A DNA stretch of 21,398 nucleotides from Bilamarchaeum sp040758595 (GCA_040758595.1 JBFLVJ010000020.1:1-21398), one strand, 5' to 3'; shown: positions 1 to 5,894, numbered from the stretch's first letter. Made by a program: numbers and translations. Notes: generated by a model not told the origin, from the sequence alone.

Positions 1-59
1 AGAAGCGGGACAGATGCAACTGCCTGCTTTCTTTTCATAAAGAGCGCGAGCGGCAAATA
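1..59 (-). pseudogene. Continuation of the broken D5/P4-type helicase (runs off left edge)
   Basis: Read on the minus strand from position 59, this stretch encodes 19 residues beginning YLPLALFMKRKQAV. The LP-x-x-x-F pattern followed by a basic segment is what normally comes about five residues after the post-Walker A helix in P4/D5-family SF3 helicases. It is therefore the direct continuation of the helicase fragment at 118-717, separated from it by a 61-bp insertion and a frame change. The gene continues beyond the left edge, so the rest of the ATPase core cannot be seen. The identification rests on remembered family pattern, not on an alignment. Confidence 0.6.
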
Positions 60-120
60 CCGCGGGCTTCAGCCCGCGGATAGCGAGCGCTCAGGATTCG
101 GATTTACCCGAAGGGTGTTA
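60..120. repeat. 61-bp hairpin-rich insertion inside the helicase gene
   Basis: The 61 bases between the two parts of the helicase consist mostly of short hairpins. Positions 60-79 form a perfect 9-bp stem with a 2-nt loop (CCGCGGGCT, loop TC, AGCCCGCGG). GAGCGCTC is an 8-bp palindrome in the middle. ACCCGAAGGGT (108-118) is a 4-bp stem with a 3-nt loop. The minus strand meets a stop codon (TAA, 120-118) at the first codon of the insertion. Because 61 is not a multiple of three, it also shifts the frame. It looks like a small REP- or MITE-type palindromic unit. No second copy is visible in this window. Confidence 0.6.
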
Positions 121-717
121 TTTTCCTAAAAATTCCATGAGCACATTAAGCAGGACCGTCTTGCCATTGTTGCCTGATCCATGAAGGATGAACAGCTTAT
201 GAAAACGATAGTCGGTAAGGAGGCAGTAGCCAAAAATCTCTTGGATGAGTGGACGGTACTTTTCTTCTAAAACTTCTTGTAGGAACTGCTTGAAACGAGG
301 ACAGTCTGCCTCAGGACCATAGCCGAAAGGGAGAACGTACATGAAGCGGTAGTCTGCAGAATGAGGTAGTAGCTTCTGCTCCTTCAGAGTGTAGACTCCA
401 TTTTTGAGATTGATGAACTTTCCAGCTTCGGGATTGAACTCAACTGTGTCGTTGCCGGTCTTATTTCTGATTCTCCTTAAGACCTCCTCAACAACGTAGC
501 TTGGGCAATTAGGCCATCGCTCATTCGTCAATTTTCTCCTTATGATGCTCTCTGCATGCAGAGTGTATGCGCCGTGATTGTAGCCCCAGATTGTCCCACC
601 TTTCGTTATGATTTGTCCTTTCTTGATATAGTAGTCCACGGTACTCGCGATCCATGGCTGCACGTGCTCTTTGTTTCTGCTTGCCGGTTCATCTTTCTCA
701 TCCTTTTCTTTTTCCAT
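118..717 (-). CDS. D5/P4-type (SF3) replication helicase, N-terminal fragment
   Basis: The 199-aa product matches the N-terminal half of phage/plasmid P4-family D5-like helicases, which are DnaA-independent replication helicases of mobile elements. Visible marks are a D5_N-type region with INLKNGVYTL (about residues 103-112), FGYCLL before the core (about 163-168), and a Walker A motif GSGNNGKT (about 180-187). The protein then stops after EFLGK. Intact members are much longer, and the SF3 B, B' and C motifs are missing here because a 61-bp insertion brings in a stop. There is no primase domain in front. ATG at 717 is the first start after an in-frame TGA at 726-724. It is the last gene of a leftward cluster that begins with a winged-helix regulator. 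Probably a pseudogene, unless the insertion is bypassed. Confidence 0.8.
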   Translation of the reverse strand: MEKEKDEKDEPASRNKEHVQPWIASTVDYYIKKGQIITKGGTIWGYNHGAYTLHAESIIRRKLTNERWPNCPSYVVEEVLRRIRNKTGNDTVEFNPEAGKFINLKNGVYTLKEQKLLPHSADYRFMYVLPFGYGPEADCPRFKQFLQEVLEEKYRPLIQEIFGYCLLTDYRFHKLFILHGSGNNGKTVLLNVLMEFLGK

Positions 718-884
718 AACCCATCACTCTCCTGTCTGTTGTGAGCCCCCACCAGAACTTCGCCCAGGTCGCCCCAGGGTATGAAGGACTGGCCGGAGAT
801 TGCTCAGTTTGTGCAGCATACTTGTGGTGATCCCACAGAGTCGCGAATCTGTGAGTGTCAAAGTTCGCTGTCTCGTAGATGTCC
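698..884 (-). pseudogene. Possible frameshifted C-terminal part of the 858-1064 gene
   Basis: No plausible gene with its own start fills the space between 857 and the helicase. A minus-strand frame open from about 905 to a stop at 700-698 reads like protein (for example FATLWDHHKYAAQ and ATWAKFWWGLTTDRR) but contains no ATG, GTG or TTG before its last residues. Removing one base from the GGAGGG run at 883-888 joins it smoothly to the upstream gene (LKQLVKE then DIYETANF). The joined product would be about 120 aa and would overlap the helicase start by 20 bp. A sequencing error and a real frameshift are equally possible. Confidence 0.35.
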
Positions 885-1064
885 CTCCTTGACCAATTGC
901 TTCAGATCCTGGATCGTGATCCTCCCAGTTTGTGTATGCCCAGCACCTTCGCAGAGTCTCCAAATCTGACCCCATGTCATTCCTCTAAGATACGCCTGAT
1001 GGCGGCAAGCCTCCAGCAATTCTGCTCTGGTATAGTTCCTGAAATCTACATCCCGGATCCTCAT
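858..1064 (-). CDS. Small protein of unknown function in mobile-element operon
   Basis: The 68-aa product begins MRIRDVDFRNYTRAELLEA and is charged and mostly helical by appearance. I recognise no family. The ATG at 1064 shares four bases (ATGA) with the stop of the preceding gene, which implies translational coupling and decides the start over an ATG further upstream at 1115. It may be truncated: a one-base slip at 883-888 would extend it by about 60 residues (see the entry at 698-884). It lies third in the leftward cluster of regulator, small protein, this gene and helicase, so a role in the element's replication or maintenance is an inference from position only. Confidence 0.55.
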   Translation of the reverse strand: MRIRDVDFRNYTRAELLEACRHQAYLRGMTWGQIWRLCEGAGHTQTGRITIQDLKQLVKEGHLRDSEL

Positions 1065-1300
1065 TTCGTTGCCTCGTGTGGTTTTTGCGGTTGTCTGGGA
1101 TCTTCTCCCGCACATACCAAGATGTCATAGCCACCAGAAGATCGTGGAAGTACCTTGACTTGATAGCCAGATGCCTGAAGCTGGCTCGCGATTCCCATGG
1201 CCTCGTTGTATGAAGAGACAGAACCTTCAACTGTCCAGATTCGACCTGAAATCGTCCTGGTTTTCGTCCCGAAAATCCCATCAAAGAGACCGCCCATCAT
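1061..1300 (-). CDS. Small protein, SPOR-like appearance, unknown function
   Basis: The 79-aa product has one alternating strand-helix-strand segment (about residues 15-60): SGRIWTVEGS, then a helix with NEAMGIASQLQASGY, then QVKVLPRSSGGYDILV. That order and spacing resemble SPOR-type or small ferredoxin-like folds, but this is a visual impression only. ATG at 1300 overlaps the TGA of the winged-helix gene (ATGA), and its own TGA overlaps the next ATG in the same way. The three small genes are therefore translationally coupled. No signal peptide or membrane segment is present. Confidence 0.6.
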   Translation of the reverse strand: MMGGLFDGIFGTKTRTISGRIWTVEGSVSSYNEAMGIASQLQASGYQVKVLPRSSGGYDILVCAGEDPRQPQKPHEATK

Positions 1301-1533
1301 CTCACCCCCTTCGTTGGCCGGACAACGACCACACCAGAGTCCACATCTCTGTAGAGTTTGATTCTGCCCTTGTTGCCCAGACGATTGATCGCTCCACGTA
1401 TCCGATTGATGGAAATCCCCAAACTCTTAGCGATCTCCCCGATGAAGGTGGGTTCCCTTGTCGGCTTGCTCCTCAAATATGCTACTACCTGCAGGTCTAA
1501 CTCGGCTATTTCCTGTCTTCTTGGTCTTACCAT
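1297..1533 (-). CDS. Winged-helix DNA-binding regulator of the mobile element
   Basis: The 78-aa product is a small winged-helix protein. A helix-turn-helix reads IGEIAKSLGISINRIRGAI (about residues 31-49), followed by the wing KGRIKLYRDVDSGVVVV. ATG at 1533 is chosen over the upstream ATG at 1557 because GGAGG (1540-1544) lies 6 nt before it. A TATA box sits at 1593-1601. Two CCAAAA-containing repeats lie between promoter and start, which suggests autoregulation. It is the first gene of the leftward cluster with the two coupled small genes and the helicase. Plasmid copy-control and viral repressors of archaea are often of this size and fold. Confidence 0.8.
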   Translation of the reverse strand: MVRPRRQEIAELDLQVVAYLRSKPTREPTFIGEIAKSLGISINRIRGAINRLGNKGRIKLYRDVDSGVVVVRPTKGVR

Positions 1534-1542
1534 AAAATTCCT

Positions 1543-1564
1543 CCAAAACCGGCCCAAAAACCGG
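1543..1564. promoter_or_regulatory. Candidate operator: two tandem CCAAAA(A)CCGG repeats
   Basis: CCAAAACCGG (1543-1552) and CCAAAAACCGG (1554-1564) lie in direct repeat, one helical turn apart, between the TATA box and the start of the winged-helix gene. ACCGG and CCGGT also form an inverted repeat. A related palindrome, TTTTGGaCCAAAA, occurs at 1686-1698 upstream. The placement fits an autorepressor binding site; this is not proven. Confidence 0.4.
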
Positions 1565-1592
1565 TCTCCAATATAGTTTTAAACTGTGGTAG

Positions 1593-1601
1593 TATATAAA
1601 C
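1593..1601 (-). promoter_or_regulatory. TATA box of the winged-helix operon
   Basis: On the minus strand the sequence reads GTTTATATA, preceded by CTTAAAA, which fits a BRE-plus-TATA pair. Transcription would start near 1572 and give a leader of about 40 nt that contains the GGAGG ribosome-binding site. Confidence 0.6.
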
Positions 1602-1669
1602 TTTTAAGGGGGAAAGGCTCTTAAATAAAAACTTGTTTTCACGTCGTAGAATCCATGAATTCCAGCACA

Positions 1670-1764
1670 TTAAATTAAGTTAAATTTTGGACCAAAACAC
1701 CCCAATTTCGAACAGCCGTTTCACCGTCAATTATAACTCCCTTTTACCAGCAAATAAGTTATTT
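1670..1764. other. AT-rich intergenic tract with small palindromes
   Basis: This gene-free stretch between two leftward genes holds a tandem TTAAATTAAG / TTAAATTTTG pair (1670-1689), TTTTGGaCCAAAA (1686-1698) and AAATAAgTTATTT (1752-1764). It could be a regulator-binding cluster or a replication origin of the element. The sequence does not decide between these. Confidence 0.3.
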
Positions 1765-1806
1765 CGGCATCTGCTGTCTGGAACAGGAGCTTCTGGCACA
1801 ATCCCT

Positions 1807-2160
1807 TCATCCCCAACCATCGTCCTCTGGTGCCGAAGGAGAAGGGTGTTCCCCTTCATCCTCTTGTGCCGTCTTCTCTGCTCGGAGTTTTTCTTTCTCC
1901 CGCCAGATCTCTCGCGACACGAGGTACCGCTCGCTCCTGGACAGCTTTTTCACATCTATCCCAAGTTGCTCTAGCTCTGCGTCCACCTGCTTCTTGATTT
2001 CAAGCTCTCTCGCGATCCTCTTCACCAAACTCTCTTCCATATCATCTTTCTCCATGAGCCCAGAAAGGCTCATTGATAAGTGGACATCCGAGATTTTTAT
2101 TTCAATTAGTGGAGGACCGTGATATTTGTTCACGAGAGAAGATGTAAAAAAATCCTTCAT
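1807..2160 (-). CDS. Charged, probably coiled-coil protein of unknown function
   Basis: The product is up to 117 aa. Its second half is a long amphipathic charged helix (KRIARELEIKKQVDAELEQL, then REIWREKEKLRAEKTAQ) and ends in an acidic, Ser/Pro-rich tail. No family is recognised. Start choice is uncertain: ATG at 2160 has no Shine-Dalgarno. ATG at 2073 (88 aa) lies about 25 nt downstream of AATAAAAAT on the minus strand and would suit a leaderless mRNA. It is divergent from the 2226-2597 gene and belongs to the AT-rich mobile-element-like region. Confidence 0.5.
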   Translation of the reverse strand: MKDFFTSSLVNKYHGPPLIEIKISDVHLSMSLSGLMEKDDMEESLVKRIARELEIKKQVDAELEQLGIDVKKLSRSERYLVSREIWREKEKLRAEKTAQEDEGEHPSPSAPEDDGWG

Positions 2161-2196
2161 TTTGTTATACCACTGATATGGGGGAAGACTGGGGGA

Positions 2197-2205
2197 AATT
2201 TAAAG
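2197..2205. promoter_or_regulatory. TATA-like box, near-symmetric, between divergent genes
   Basis: AATTTAAAG is centred at about 2201. It lies 25 nt before the ATG at 2226 on the plus strand. On the minus strand it would give a start near 2176, 16 nt ahead of the ATG at 2160. The core TTTAAA is symmetric and could serve both directions. Confidence 0.4.
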
Positions 2206-2225
2206 TTGCCGAGCGAATATTGTGC

Positions 2226-2597
2226 ATGGGAAGAAGTCATTTTGGTCCTAGAAAGATAAAGAGTCTCCAGAACTATCCAGCAATCTGGGACCTCATCATG
2301 ATTCTGTACCAGCAATTTAAAGTAGCTAAAGACCTGTGGAAAGACAAAAGAGCGGATATCATCCAAGATTCAATCTTGACCGAGACAGAAATCAAGAAGA
2401 GGCTGGAGGCCAGAGGCAGAAACATTGACATAAGAAAGCTGAAGAAGCTATTAGCATCGCTCTCTGAAGGGGAAACCGATTATACCAGCGATTTCAACAA
2501 GAATAAGCTAGTTATAAAAGAAGGGGACTGCATCTGGAGGATTAGCATTCCTTTGGCAAATGCACTCCTGAAACAATATCCTAAAGGTTTCCCTTGA
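2226..2597 (+). CDS. Unknown protein of the AT-rich region
   Basis: The 123-aa product (139 aa if started at the ATG at 2178) is basic and helical, with a short N-terminal segment QNYPAIWDLIMILYQQFKVA. A later part (ETEIKKRLEARGRNIDIRKLKKLLASL) looks like a winged-helix or helical DNA-binding unit, followed by KLVIKEGDCIWRIS as a possible wing. I do not recognise a family. ATG at 2226 is preferred because a TATA-like AATTTAAAG sits exactly 25 nt upstream, which would give a leaderless mRNA; neither ATG has a ribosome-binding site. The 3' end overlaps the convergent gene at 2581-3036 by 17 bp. Confidence 0.6.
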   Translation: MGRSHFGPRKIKSLQNYPAIWDLIMILYQQFKVAKDLWKDKRADIIQDSILTETEIKKRLEARGRNIDIRKLKKLLASLSEGETDYTSDFNKNKLVIKEGDCIWRISIPLANALLKQYPKGFP

Positions 2598-3036
2598 GAA
2601 ACCTTCCCACTTCAGTAAGGCCCATTCTTCCTACAGCGCAGATAGCAAGGAAGAAGGCAAGCACCAAAAATACAGTCAGAATAATCACTGCCCACGCCTC
2701 TTGAGTTATAACCGATGATTCCTCAGCCCATCTAAAGAGAGCTACAAATGCAAGTGCAACTGTCGAAACAGCTAGTGCCATGTTACCTAGGGTAAGAGAG
2801 TGTGTGCGCTCTAACATAGCCTTGTCCTGCACGAGCTTGTGGTATTCGGCAGCACCATCTTGTGAGAGCTTCAATGTATCATCTGGATTCTGACGACATA
2901 ATTGGCCAAGAGCATACTGAGAGAACAGATTCCAGCTCTTCTGCCCATACTTCTCTATGAAGTGCGCTGGCTTGATCTGCTCTGGGTTGTAGTAGATCTC
3001 CCGCATGATCTCCAGAATCTTGTCCTCCTCAGCCAT
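2581..3036 (-). CDS. Two-TM membrane protein with N-terminal winged-helix-like domain
   Basis: The 151-aa product has a soluble N-terminal part (residues 1-80). Its LKLSQDGAAEYHKL segment resembles the strand-turn-helix of winged-helix proteins. Two membrane segments follow (about 82-102 and 113-134) and then a short C-terminal tail. The function is unknown. Small proteins with a helical or winged-helix head and a two-TM hairpin are common in mobile elements, but I cannot name a family. Only a weak TATA-like CTTTTAG (around 3060-3066) lies about 26 nt upstream, next to a 12-bp palindrome. Confidence 0.65.
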   Translation of the reverse strand: MAEEDKILEIMREIYYNPEQIKPAHFIEKYGQKSWNLFSQYALGQLCRQNPDDTLKLSQDGAAEYHKLVQDKAMLERTHSLTLGNMALAVSTVALAFVALFRWAEESSVITQEAWAVIILTVFLVLAFFLAICAVGRMGLTEVGRFLKGNL

Positions 3037-3066
3037 GTGAACAAATATGTGGGAAAAGGGCTAAAA

Positions 3067-3078
3067 GGAGTGCACTCC
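3067..3078. promoter_or_regulatory. 12-bp perfect palindrome upstream of the 3036 gene
   Basis: GGAGTGCACTCC is perfectly symmetric and touches the upstream side of the weak TATA-like element of the leftward gene that starts at 3036. That is where an operator would sit. CACTC (3073-3077) also pairs with GAGTG (3088-3092). Confidence 0.35.
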
Positions 3079-3158
3079 ATATCTATAGAGTGAGCCATGA
3101 AAGTGATGAAGCCCATTTCAGGTTTGCGAAATTATTCTTTGTAAGACGTAGCATTTCC

Positions 3159-3195
3159 AGCGTTTAACGCAAATTATAACGCTCCCCCCTAGCGT
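3159..3195. repeat. Nested AGCGTT/AACGCT inverted repeats at the compositional boundary
   Basis: GCGTTtAACGC is a perfect palindrome (3160-3170). AGCGTT (3159-3164) pairs with AACGCT (3178-3183). ACGCT (3179-3183) pairs with AGCGT (3191-3195) across a run of C. The cluster lies where the AT-rich left region gives way to the GC-richer chromosome. It could be a recombination or attachment remnant, or a termination structure. Confidence 0.35.
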
Positions 3196-3216
3196 ACTTT
3201 TTTGGTTTTGTGTTCT

Positions 3217-3242
3217 TTCGGGTTCCGGGTCTCCGGTCCTGG
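3217..3242 (+). repeat. Dispersed G-rich repeat, copy A
   Basis: This short copy reads GGGTTCCGGGTCTCCGGTCC on the plus strand. Its core GTCTCCGGTC (3229-3238) differs by one base from the decamer GTTTCCGGTC shared by the other copies. It lies directly upstream of the TATA box of the FkbM-type gene. Confidence 0.6.
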
Positions 3243-3258
3243 AGGCGTCTGCAATCTC

Positions 3259-3268
3259 ATTAAAACGT
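3259..3268 (+). promoter_or_regulatory. TATA box of the FkbM-type methyltransferase gene
   Basis: CATTAAAACG is centred 26 nt before the ATG at 3289, which fits a leaderless transcript. This placement decides the start of the gene. Confidence 0.5.
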
Positions 3269-3288
3269 TTCTCGTCATTCTCAATTGC

Positions 3289-4062
3289 ATGGGCATCACC
3301 AAACGCGCAGCCTATCTCAGGTCATACATGGCCCACGTCAGGAACTGGTGGGACATAGTCCTGGACCGCTTCGGCATGAAGAAAGGCGATTACGTCCTGG
3401 AGTTCAGGAACGGCCTGAGATGCTGGGCGCAGGCAGGCGAGCACGACTACGGCGTCCTGACGGATGTCCTGGTCGACAACTCTTATCTCCCCGAAAGGCT
3501 CGGATTCGTTATCTCAGAAGGCGACACCGTCCTAGATGTCGGGGCCAACACCGGCATCTTCTCGCTCATCGCAGCGCAGAAAGGCGGCCGGGTGATATCG
3601 TTCGAGCCGGCCAAGCGCAATTACGGCATGTTCGTCCGGAACGTGGCGCTCAACAAGCTACATGGCTCGATAGTCCCGCTCAAGAAGGCGCTCTCTGACA
3701 AGAAGGGCGTCCTTAAACTCTTCATCGGCCCGCACCACACGATACACTCGCTTTTCCAGAGCCTTTCGGATTCAGGGGAATCCGAGGATGTCGAGACGGT
3801 GACGCTGGATATGGTCGTGGAAGAGCACAAGCTCGGCTCCATAGATTTCATGAAGATGGATTGCGAAGGGGCGGAGTACGGGATACTCATGGCCGCTTCC
3901 CCGCAGGCCTTGGAGAAGATAAAGAAGATAAGCATGGAGTACCACGAGTTCGATGGCCACACCGGAGCGGAGCTTATTGATTTCCTGAAAAAGAGCGGCT
4001 TCTTAGTCGAGTCCCGCCAGACACTGCCCAAACTGGGCTATATCTTCGCGTGGAGGGGATGA
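3289..4062 (+). CDS. FkbM-family SAM-dependent methyltransferase
   Basis: The 257-aa product is a Rossmann-fold methyltransferase of the FkbM type (Methyltransf_21). It has SAM motif I VLDVGANTGIFSL (about residues 81-93), an acidic end of strand 2 in ISFEP (about 103-107), and the family signature MKMDCEGAEYGIL (about 188-200). FkbM enzymes O-methylate hydroxyl groups of sugars, polyketides or other metabolites; the substrate here is unknown. The frame is open upstream to 3202, but that extra part encodes a copy of the dispersed repeat. ATG at 3289 has a TATA box 26 nt upstream and is preferred. The stop overlaps the ATG of the alkyltransferase gene (ATGA), so the two form an operon. Confidence 0.88.
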   Translation: MGITKRAAYLRSYMAHVRNWWDIVLDRFGMKKGDYVLEFRNGLRCWAQAGEHDYGVLTDVLVDNSYLPERLGFVISEGDTVLDVGANTGIFSLIAAQKGGRVISFEPAKRNYGMFVRNVALNKLHGSIVPLKKALSDKKGVLKLFIGPHHTIHSLFQSLSDSGESEDVETVTLDMVVEEHKLGSIDFMKMDCEGAEYGILMAASPQALEKIKKISMEYHEFDGHTGAELIDFLKKSGFLVESRQTLPKLGYIFAWRG

Positions 4063-4358
4063 TGGCCTCTTTCCAGGATGCGGTCTTTGCCGCCTGCAAA
4101 CGAATCCCGAGAGGCAAGGTCTCCACCTACTCAGAGATAGCCCGCGCCATAGGCAGGCCCAGGGCCATACGCGCGGTCGGCAACGCATTGAACAGGAACC
4201 GCTCGAAAGATGTCCCCTGCCACCGCGTGATACGCAGCGACAGAAAGATCGGCGGATTCGCGAGGGGCGCAAGGGCGAAAGCCCTGCTCCTGGAAAAAGA
4301 GGGTGTGCCGATATCGGGTGGCAAGGCCGCTGAAGGATGCATCTTCCGCCTGGTTTAA
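4059..4358 (+). CDS. ogt: O6-alkylguanine-DNA alkyltransferase
   Basis: The product (about 100 aa) is the DNA-binding/catalytic domain of methylated-DNA-[protein]-cysteine S-methyltransferase. It removes alkyl groups from O6 of guanine by a one-time transfer to a cysteine. The active site PCHRV (Cys at about residue 54) is intact, preceded by the helix-turn-helix with the arginine-finger region (GRPRAIRAVGNALNRN) and followed by IRSDRKIGGFARG. Presence of Cys rather than Trp separates it from the inactive alkyltransferase-like proteins. The usual N-terminal domain is absent; one-domain forms are known in archaea. ATG at 4059 overlaps the upstream TGA. ATG at 4062, 5 nt after GGAGG, is equally possible. 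Confidence 0.93.
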   Translation: MMASFQDAVFAACKRIPRGKVSTYSEIARAIGRPRAIRAVGNALNRNRSKDVPCHRVIRSDRKIGGFARGARAKALLLEKEGVPISGGKAAEGCIFRLV

Positions 4359-4362
4359 TAAA
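4353..4362 (+). promoter_or_regulatory. TATA-like box of the 4406 gene
   Basis: GTTTAATAAA straddles the end of the alkyltransferase gene. A start near 4382 would leave a leader of about 24 nt carrying GAGAGGT, a fair ribosome-binding site 5 nt before the ATG at 4406. Confidence 0.4.
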
Positions 4363-4405
4363 CGTCCATGGCAAATATGTTGTATCAGATGGCGAGAGGT
4401 ATAAT

Positions 4406-4675
4406 ATGGTCCCTAGAACCAGAGATCAGACCAGAACGAGGGAGAAACCCCTTGAGGCATCCTCAAGGAGGATATACAGATTCGAGAGGGCGCACGGCGC
4501 TATAGACATGAGCGAAGTCGGCATCAACCGCACGGTGGGCGAGATCGAGACCGCTCTTCAGGAGCAGTTCGGCGTCCCGATGTCGGTGATCCCAGGCCCC
4601 AGGAAACTGTACCGGAACCTGCGGGAAGTGGACAAGGGCGAGATGGAAAGGGAGGACAAAGAGCAGCCGCTCTAA
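4406..4675 (+). CDS. Small protein of unknown function next to orc1/cdc6
   Basis: The 89-aa product is highly charged: a basic N-terminal third (residues 1-30, TRDQTRTREK, RRIYRFER), a middle helix (VGEIETALQEQFGVPM) and a charged C-terminal tail. I recognise no family. The start is set by GAGAGGT 5 nt upstream of ATG 4406; an upstream ATG at 4337 lies inside the preceding gene and has no ribosome-binding site. Its TAA interlocks with the TAG of the convergent orc1/cdc6 gene over the four bases CTAA (4672-4675). A DNA- or RNA-binding role would fit the charge pattern but is a guess. Confidence 0.65.
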   Translation: MVPRTRDQTRTREKPLEASSRRIYRFERAHGAIDMSEVGINRTVGEIETALQEQFGVPMSVIPGPRKLYRNLREVDKGEMEREDKEQPL

Positions 4676-5862
4676 TCCCCGAAAAGATTCTTCTTCAGGG
4701 CTTCCATCACCGATTCTGATTCCGGCCCCATCCGTATCAGGGTGGTCTGGCCGCGGATCCCCTTTCCGCTTGGAGTGGATATTATCAGCCCGAGGTTCTC
4801 CAGATCATTGAGGTATTCCTTGTACCAGCGCGAGCTGCGCGCCCTTTTCCTCGCGCTCTTGCATGCCCGCTCATACTCCTCATATACTTCGCCGGAGAAC
4901 AGCACGCCGCTCTCGACGCCTTCCAGCCTGGAATACCTGCTTCCCTGCTGGGAGAGTTTCGCTATCGAATAGAGCACCAGCTGGTGCATGTCCGGGAGCG
5001 TGCTGATCGTCTCCATGGTGAGGTCGAGCTCCACCCTTTTTCGGGCGGCTTCCACCTCATCATCGGTGACCTTCTCTTTCTTGGACTGTTGGGCCAGCTC
5101 CCCTGCCTTGTTGATTAGCTTGAGCGCATATCTCGCATCCCCGCTCTCCTGCGAGGTCAATGCCGCCGCCAGGTTTATCGCTGACACGTCGACGGCATCC
5201 TCCGCGAAACCGTCCTTGACCCTCTGCTCGAGTATCTGCTGGAGCTGCTGGGCGGTGTACGGCTGGAATATCATCTCGGTCTCGTAGAGGCTGCTCCTGC
5301 TGCGGGGGTCCAGCGAGTCCTTGAAGGAGAGCTTGTTGGATATGCCGATGATGCTCACCCCGCCCCTCTGCACCTCGTCGTTCGAGCGCGTCAACGTGTA
5401 GACCAGCTCGTCCAGGTCCTTGACCATGTCGATTTCGTCCAGCACGACGATTATCTGCTCGCCCTTGGAGGCTATCTCCACGAGTTTCTCGTATATGTAA
5501 GGCAGGCCGAATCCCGCCTTCTCCAATTCCGGCACGTGGTTCTTCAGGACCTTCTGGAATATCCTGTACCTGGAGTTGTATATCCTGCAGTTGACATAGT
5601 GCATGCTGGCAAGGGTCGTCTTCCTGGCCTTCTCGAACTCCTCCATCACCTTCTTGGTGGTGCAGGTCTTGCCGGTCCCGGTCTTGCCGTAGACTATGAG
5701 GTTCCTGGGCTTCTGGCCGCGGAGGGCCGGGGCGACGATGGACATTATCTCATGGAGCTGCTGGGACCTGAAGAGGAGCTCCTTGGGCACATAATGCGGG
5801 GATAGGACCGAGAGGTCCCTGAAGATGGATTTCTCTGCGAGGATCTTGTCAAAAGTAGTCAT
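4672..5862 (-). CDS. cdc6: Orc1/Cdc6 replication initiator
   Basis: The 396-aa product is an archaeal Orc1/Cdc6 AAA+ ATPase that binds origin repeats and helps load the MCM helicase. It shows Walker A GKTGTGKT (59-66), Walker B IIVVLDEID (137-145), sensor 1 in IIGISNKLSF (Asn 176), and the arginine-finger region DPRSRSSL (185-192). A C-terminal winged-helix domain follows (about 290-390; LNDLENLGLIISTPSGKGIRG is its recognition and wing part). Length is typical. ATG at 5862 follows GGAGAT (5866-5871) with 3 nt spacing. The 109-bp divergent space to the next gene has TATA boxes in both directions. Confidence 0.96.
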   Translation of the reverse strand: MTTFDKILAEKSIFRDLSVLSPHYVPKELLFRSQQLHEIMSIVAPALRGQKPRNLIVYGKTGTGKTCTTKKVMEEFEKARKTTLASMHYVNCRIYNSRYRIFQKVLKNHVPELEKAGFGLPYIYEKLVEIASKGEQIIVVLDEIDMVKDLDELVYTLTRSNDEVQRGGVSIIGISNKLSFKDSLDPRSRSSLYETEMIFQPYTAQQLQQILEQRVKDGFAEDAVDVSAINLAAALTSQESGDARYALKLINKAGELAQQSKKEKVTDDEVEAARKRVELDLTMETISTLPDMHQLVLYSIAKLSQQGSRYSRLEGVESGVLFSGEVYEEYERACKSARKRARSSRWYKEYLNDLENLGLIISTPSGKGIRGQTTLIRMGPESESVMEALKKNLFGD

Positions 5863-5883
5863 GGTATCTCCTTCTGCGGAAAT

Positions 5884-5894
5884 GTTTATATTGG
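5884..5894 (-). promoter_or_regulatory. TATA box of orc1/cdc6
   Basis: On the minus strand the sequence reads CCAATATAAAC, centred about 26 nt before ATG 5862. A leaderless start there would leave out the GGAGAT site. A second box on the minus strand, TTATTAAAAG (5918-5927), would give a longer leader that includes it. Confidence 0.5.

Noticed and set aside
60..120. Programmed translational bypass across the helicase interruption
   Set aside because: The take-off codon AAA has no matching landing codon before TAT at 59-57. The idea is kept only as a remote alternative to gene inactivation.
724..975. Minus-strand open frame of 83 codons ending just before the helicase
   Set aside because: It overlaps most of the coupled 858-1064 gene. 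Its Arg/Ser/Gly-rich translation looks like an out-of-frame shadow, and no ribosome-binding site precedes it.
1687..1974. Plus-strand open frame opposite the charged coiled-coil gene
   Set aside because: The minus-strand reading gives a typical charged helix; the plus-strand reading is a Leu/Arg/Phe-rich shadow with no promoter or ribosome-binding site.
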